A stretch of DNA of 6,398 nt. It comes from Candidatus Uhrbacteria bacterium (lineage in GTDB: Bacteria > Patescibacteriota > Patescibacteriia > JACQRZ01). Shown one piece after another: positions 6,225 to 6,398 of this stretch. The notes below the pieces were generated by a model that made no database searches, was not told the DNA's origin, and saw only the letters and a list, made by a program, of their open reading frames with translations. The stretch's first letter is position 1. Each line of letters opens with the position of its first letter. A program made the position numbers and the translations under genes. The DNA lies in NCBI GenBank assembly GCA_016206235.1, contig JACQRZ010000012.1, forward strand, positions 1 through 6,398, read 5' to 3'.

Positions 6225-6338
6225 GTGAAGCAATTACAACGACTCTCCAGTTTCATTGCTGACTTCTTTCGGGACTTCTTTTTTACGATTCCCGAAGAGT
6301 TGTTGAAATTGGAGAAGAAAAACATACGGGACGTATGA
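6225..6338 (+). CDS. Small hypothetical protein, 37 residues
   Basis: A short ORF starting at GTG and ending at TGA, encoding MKQLQRLSSFIADFF and continuing RDFFFTIPEELLKLEKKNIRDV. I do not recognise it. The N-terminal half could be an amphipathic or weakly hydrophobic helix (residues 5-18, with FADFF-type aromatic clusters); the C-terminal half is charged and helical. There are no cysteines or known motifs. It is supported by a purine-rich ribosome binding site at a good distance and by a strong terminator starting 2 bases after its stop, so it would be the last gene of the secG operon. The reading frame is open farther upstream, but that part runs through the tRNA and is not credible. It may instead be an untranslated tail of the transcript. 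Confidence 0.4.
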   Translation: MKQLQRLSSFIADFFRDFFFTIPEELLKLEKKNIRDV

Positions 6339-6339
6339 C

Positions 6340-6385
6340 AAAAGGCCGGCCGCACCTCTTGAGGTAGCGGCCGGTAAACCTTTTT
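6340..6385 (+). terminator. Strong rho-independent terminator of the secG-tRNA operon
   Basis: A perfect 8 bp GC stem CCGGCCGC (6346-6353) with GCGGCCGG (6367-6374) is topped by ACCTC (6354-6358) with GAGGT (6361-6365) across a single bulged A. AAAAGG (6340-6345) can also pair with CCTTTT (6379-6384), bulging TAAA. A T5 run (6381-6385) ends it. It begins right after the small ORF and closes the plus-strand unit. Confidence 0.88.
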
Positions 6386-6398
6386 AATACTATAGTTG

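Noticed and set aside
6066..6338. 90-codon plus-strand ORF beginning MAELVDALASG
   Set aside because: Its first third is a translation of the tRNA-Leu, a well-known artefact; only the part from the GTG at 6225 is kept as a possible gene.
1..6398. CRISPR array, insertion sequence, prophage or attachment site
   Set aside because: No regularly spaced long repeats, transposase or integrase frames, or duplicated tRNA 3' end were seen.

Overview
This 6.4 kb window is ordinary, densely packed bacterial chromosome with a housekeeping character. It holds five protein genes, one tRNA and well-formed terminators. The mix suggests a Candidate Phyla Radiation (Patescibacteria, Parcubacteria-like) genome. 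The hints are: near absence of Shine-Dalgarno sequences at the four larger genes; a family-5 solute-binding protein anchored by a membrane helix instead of a lipobox, sitting directly behind secG with no permease genes in its operon; a tRNA without encoded CCA; and an AT-rich 'CAAAATG' repeat tract in an intergenic spacer. This placement is inference from style, not from a marker-gene comparison.

Layout. Positions 1-158 are non-coding: an AT-rich degenerate repeat, then the terminator of uvrA. The minus strand carries uvrA (159-3032) and, upstream of it, a membrane-anchored DsbA-like thiol oxidoreductase (3197-3883). uvrA has its own good promoter in the 164 bp gap. Positions 3884-3994 form a divergent promoter region in which both strands carry the same TGTATACT -10 element as an 8 bp inverted repeat. 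The plus strand carries secG (3995-4216), a family-5 peptide-type solute-binding protein (4231-6054), a tRNA-Leu(CAG) (6060-6143), a 37-codon small ORF with a Shine-Dalgarno (6225-6338), and a strong GC-rich terminator (6340-6385). These plus-strand genes look like one transcription unit.

How they work together. UvrA is the damage-recognition ATPase of nucleotide excision repair. SecG is part of the SecYEG export channel, which would export both the DsbA-like protein and the solute-binding protein. The solute-binding protein contains no cysteine at all, so it is neither a lipoprotein nor a substrate of the DsbA-like enzyme.

I found no obviously new system. The points most worth a second look are the tRNA-Leu, whose 5' and 3' acceptor strands do not pair (3 of 7 positions) although every other arm is intact; the small ORF behind it; the orphan anchored solute-binding protein; and the symmetric divergent promoter.
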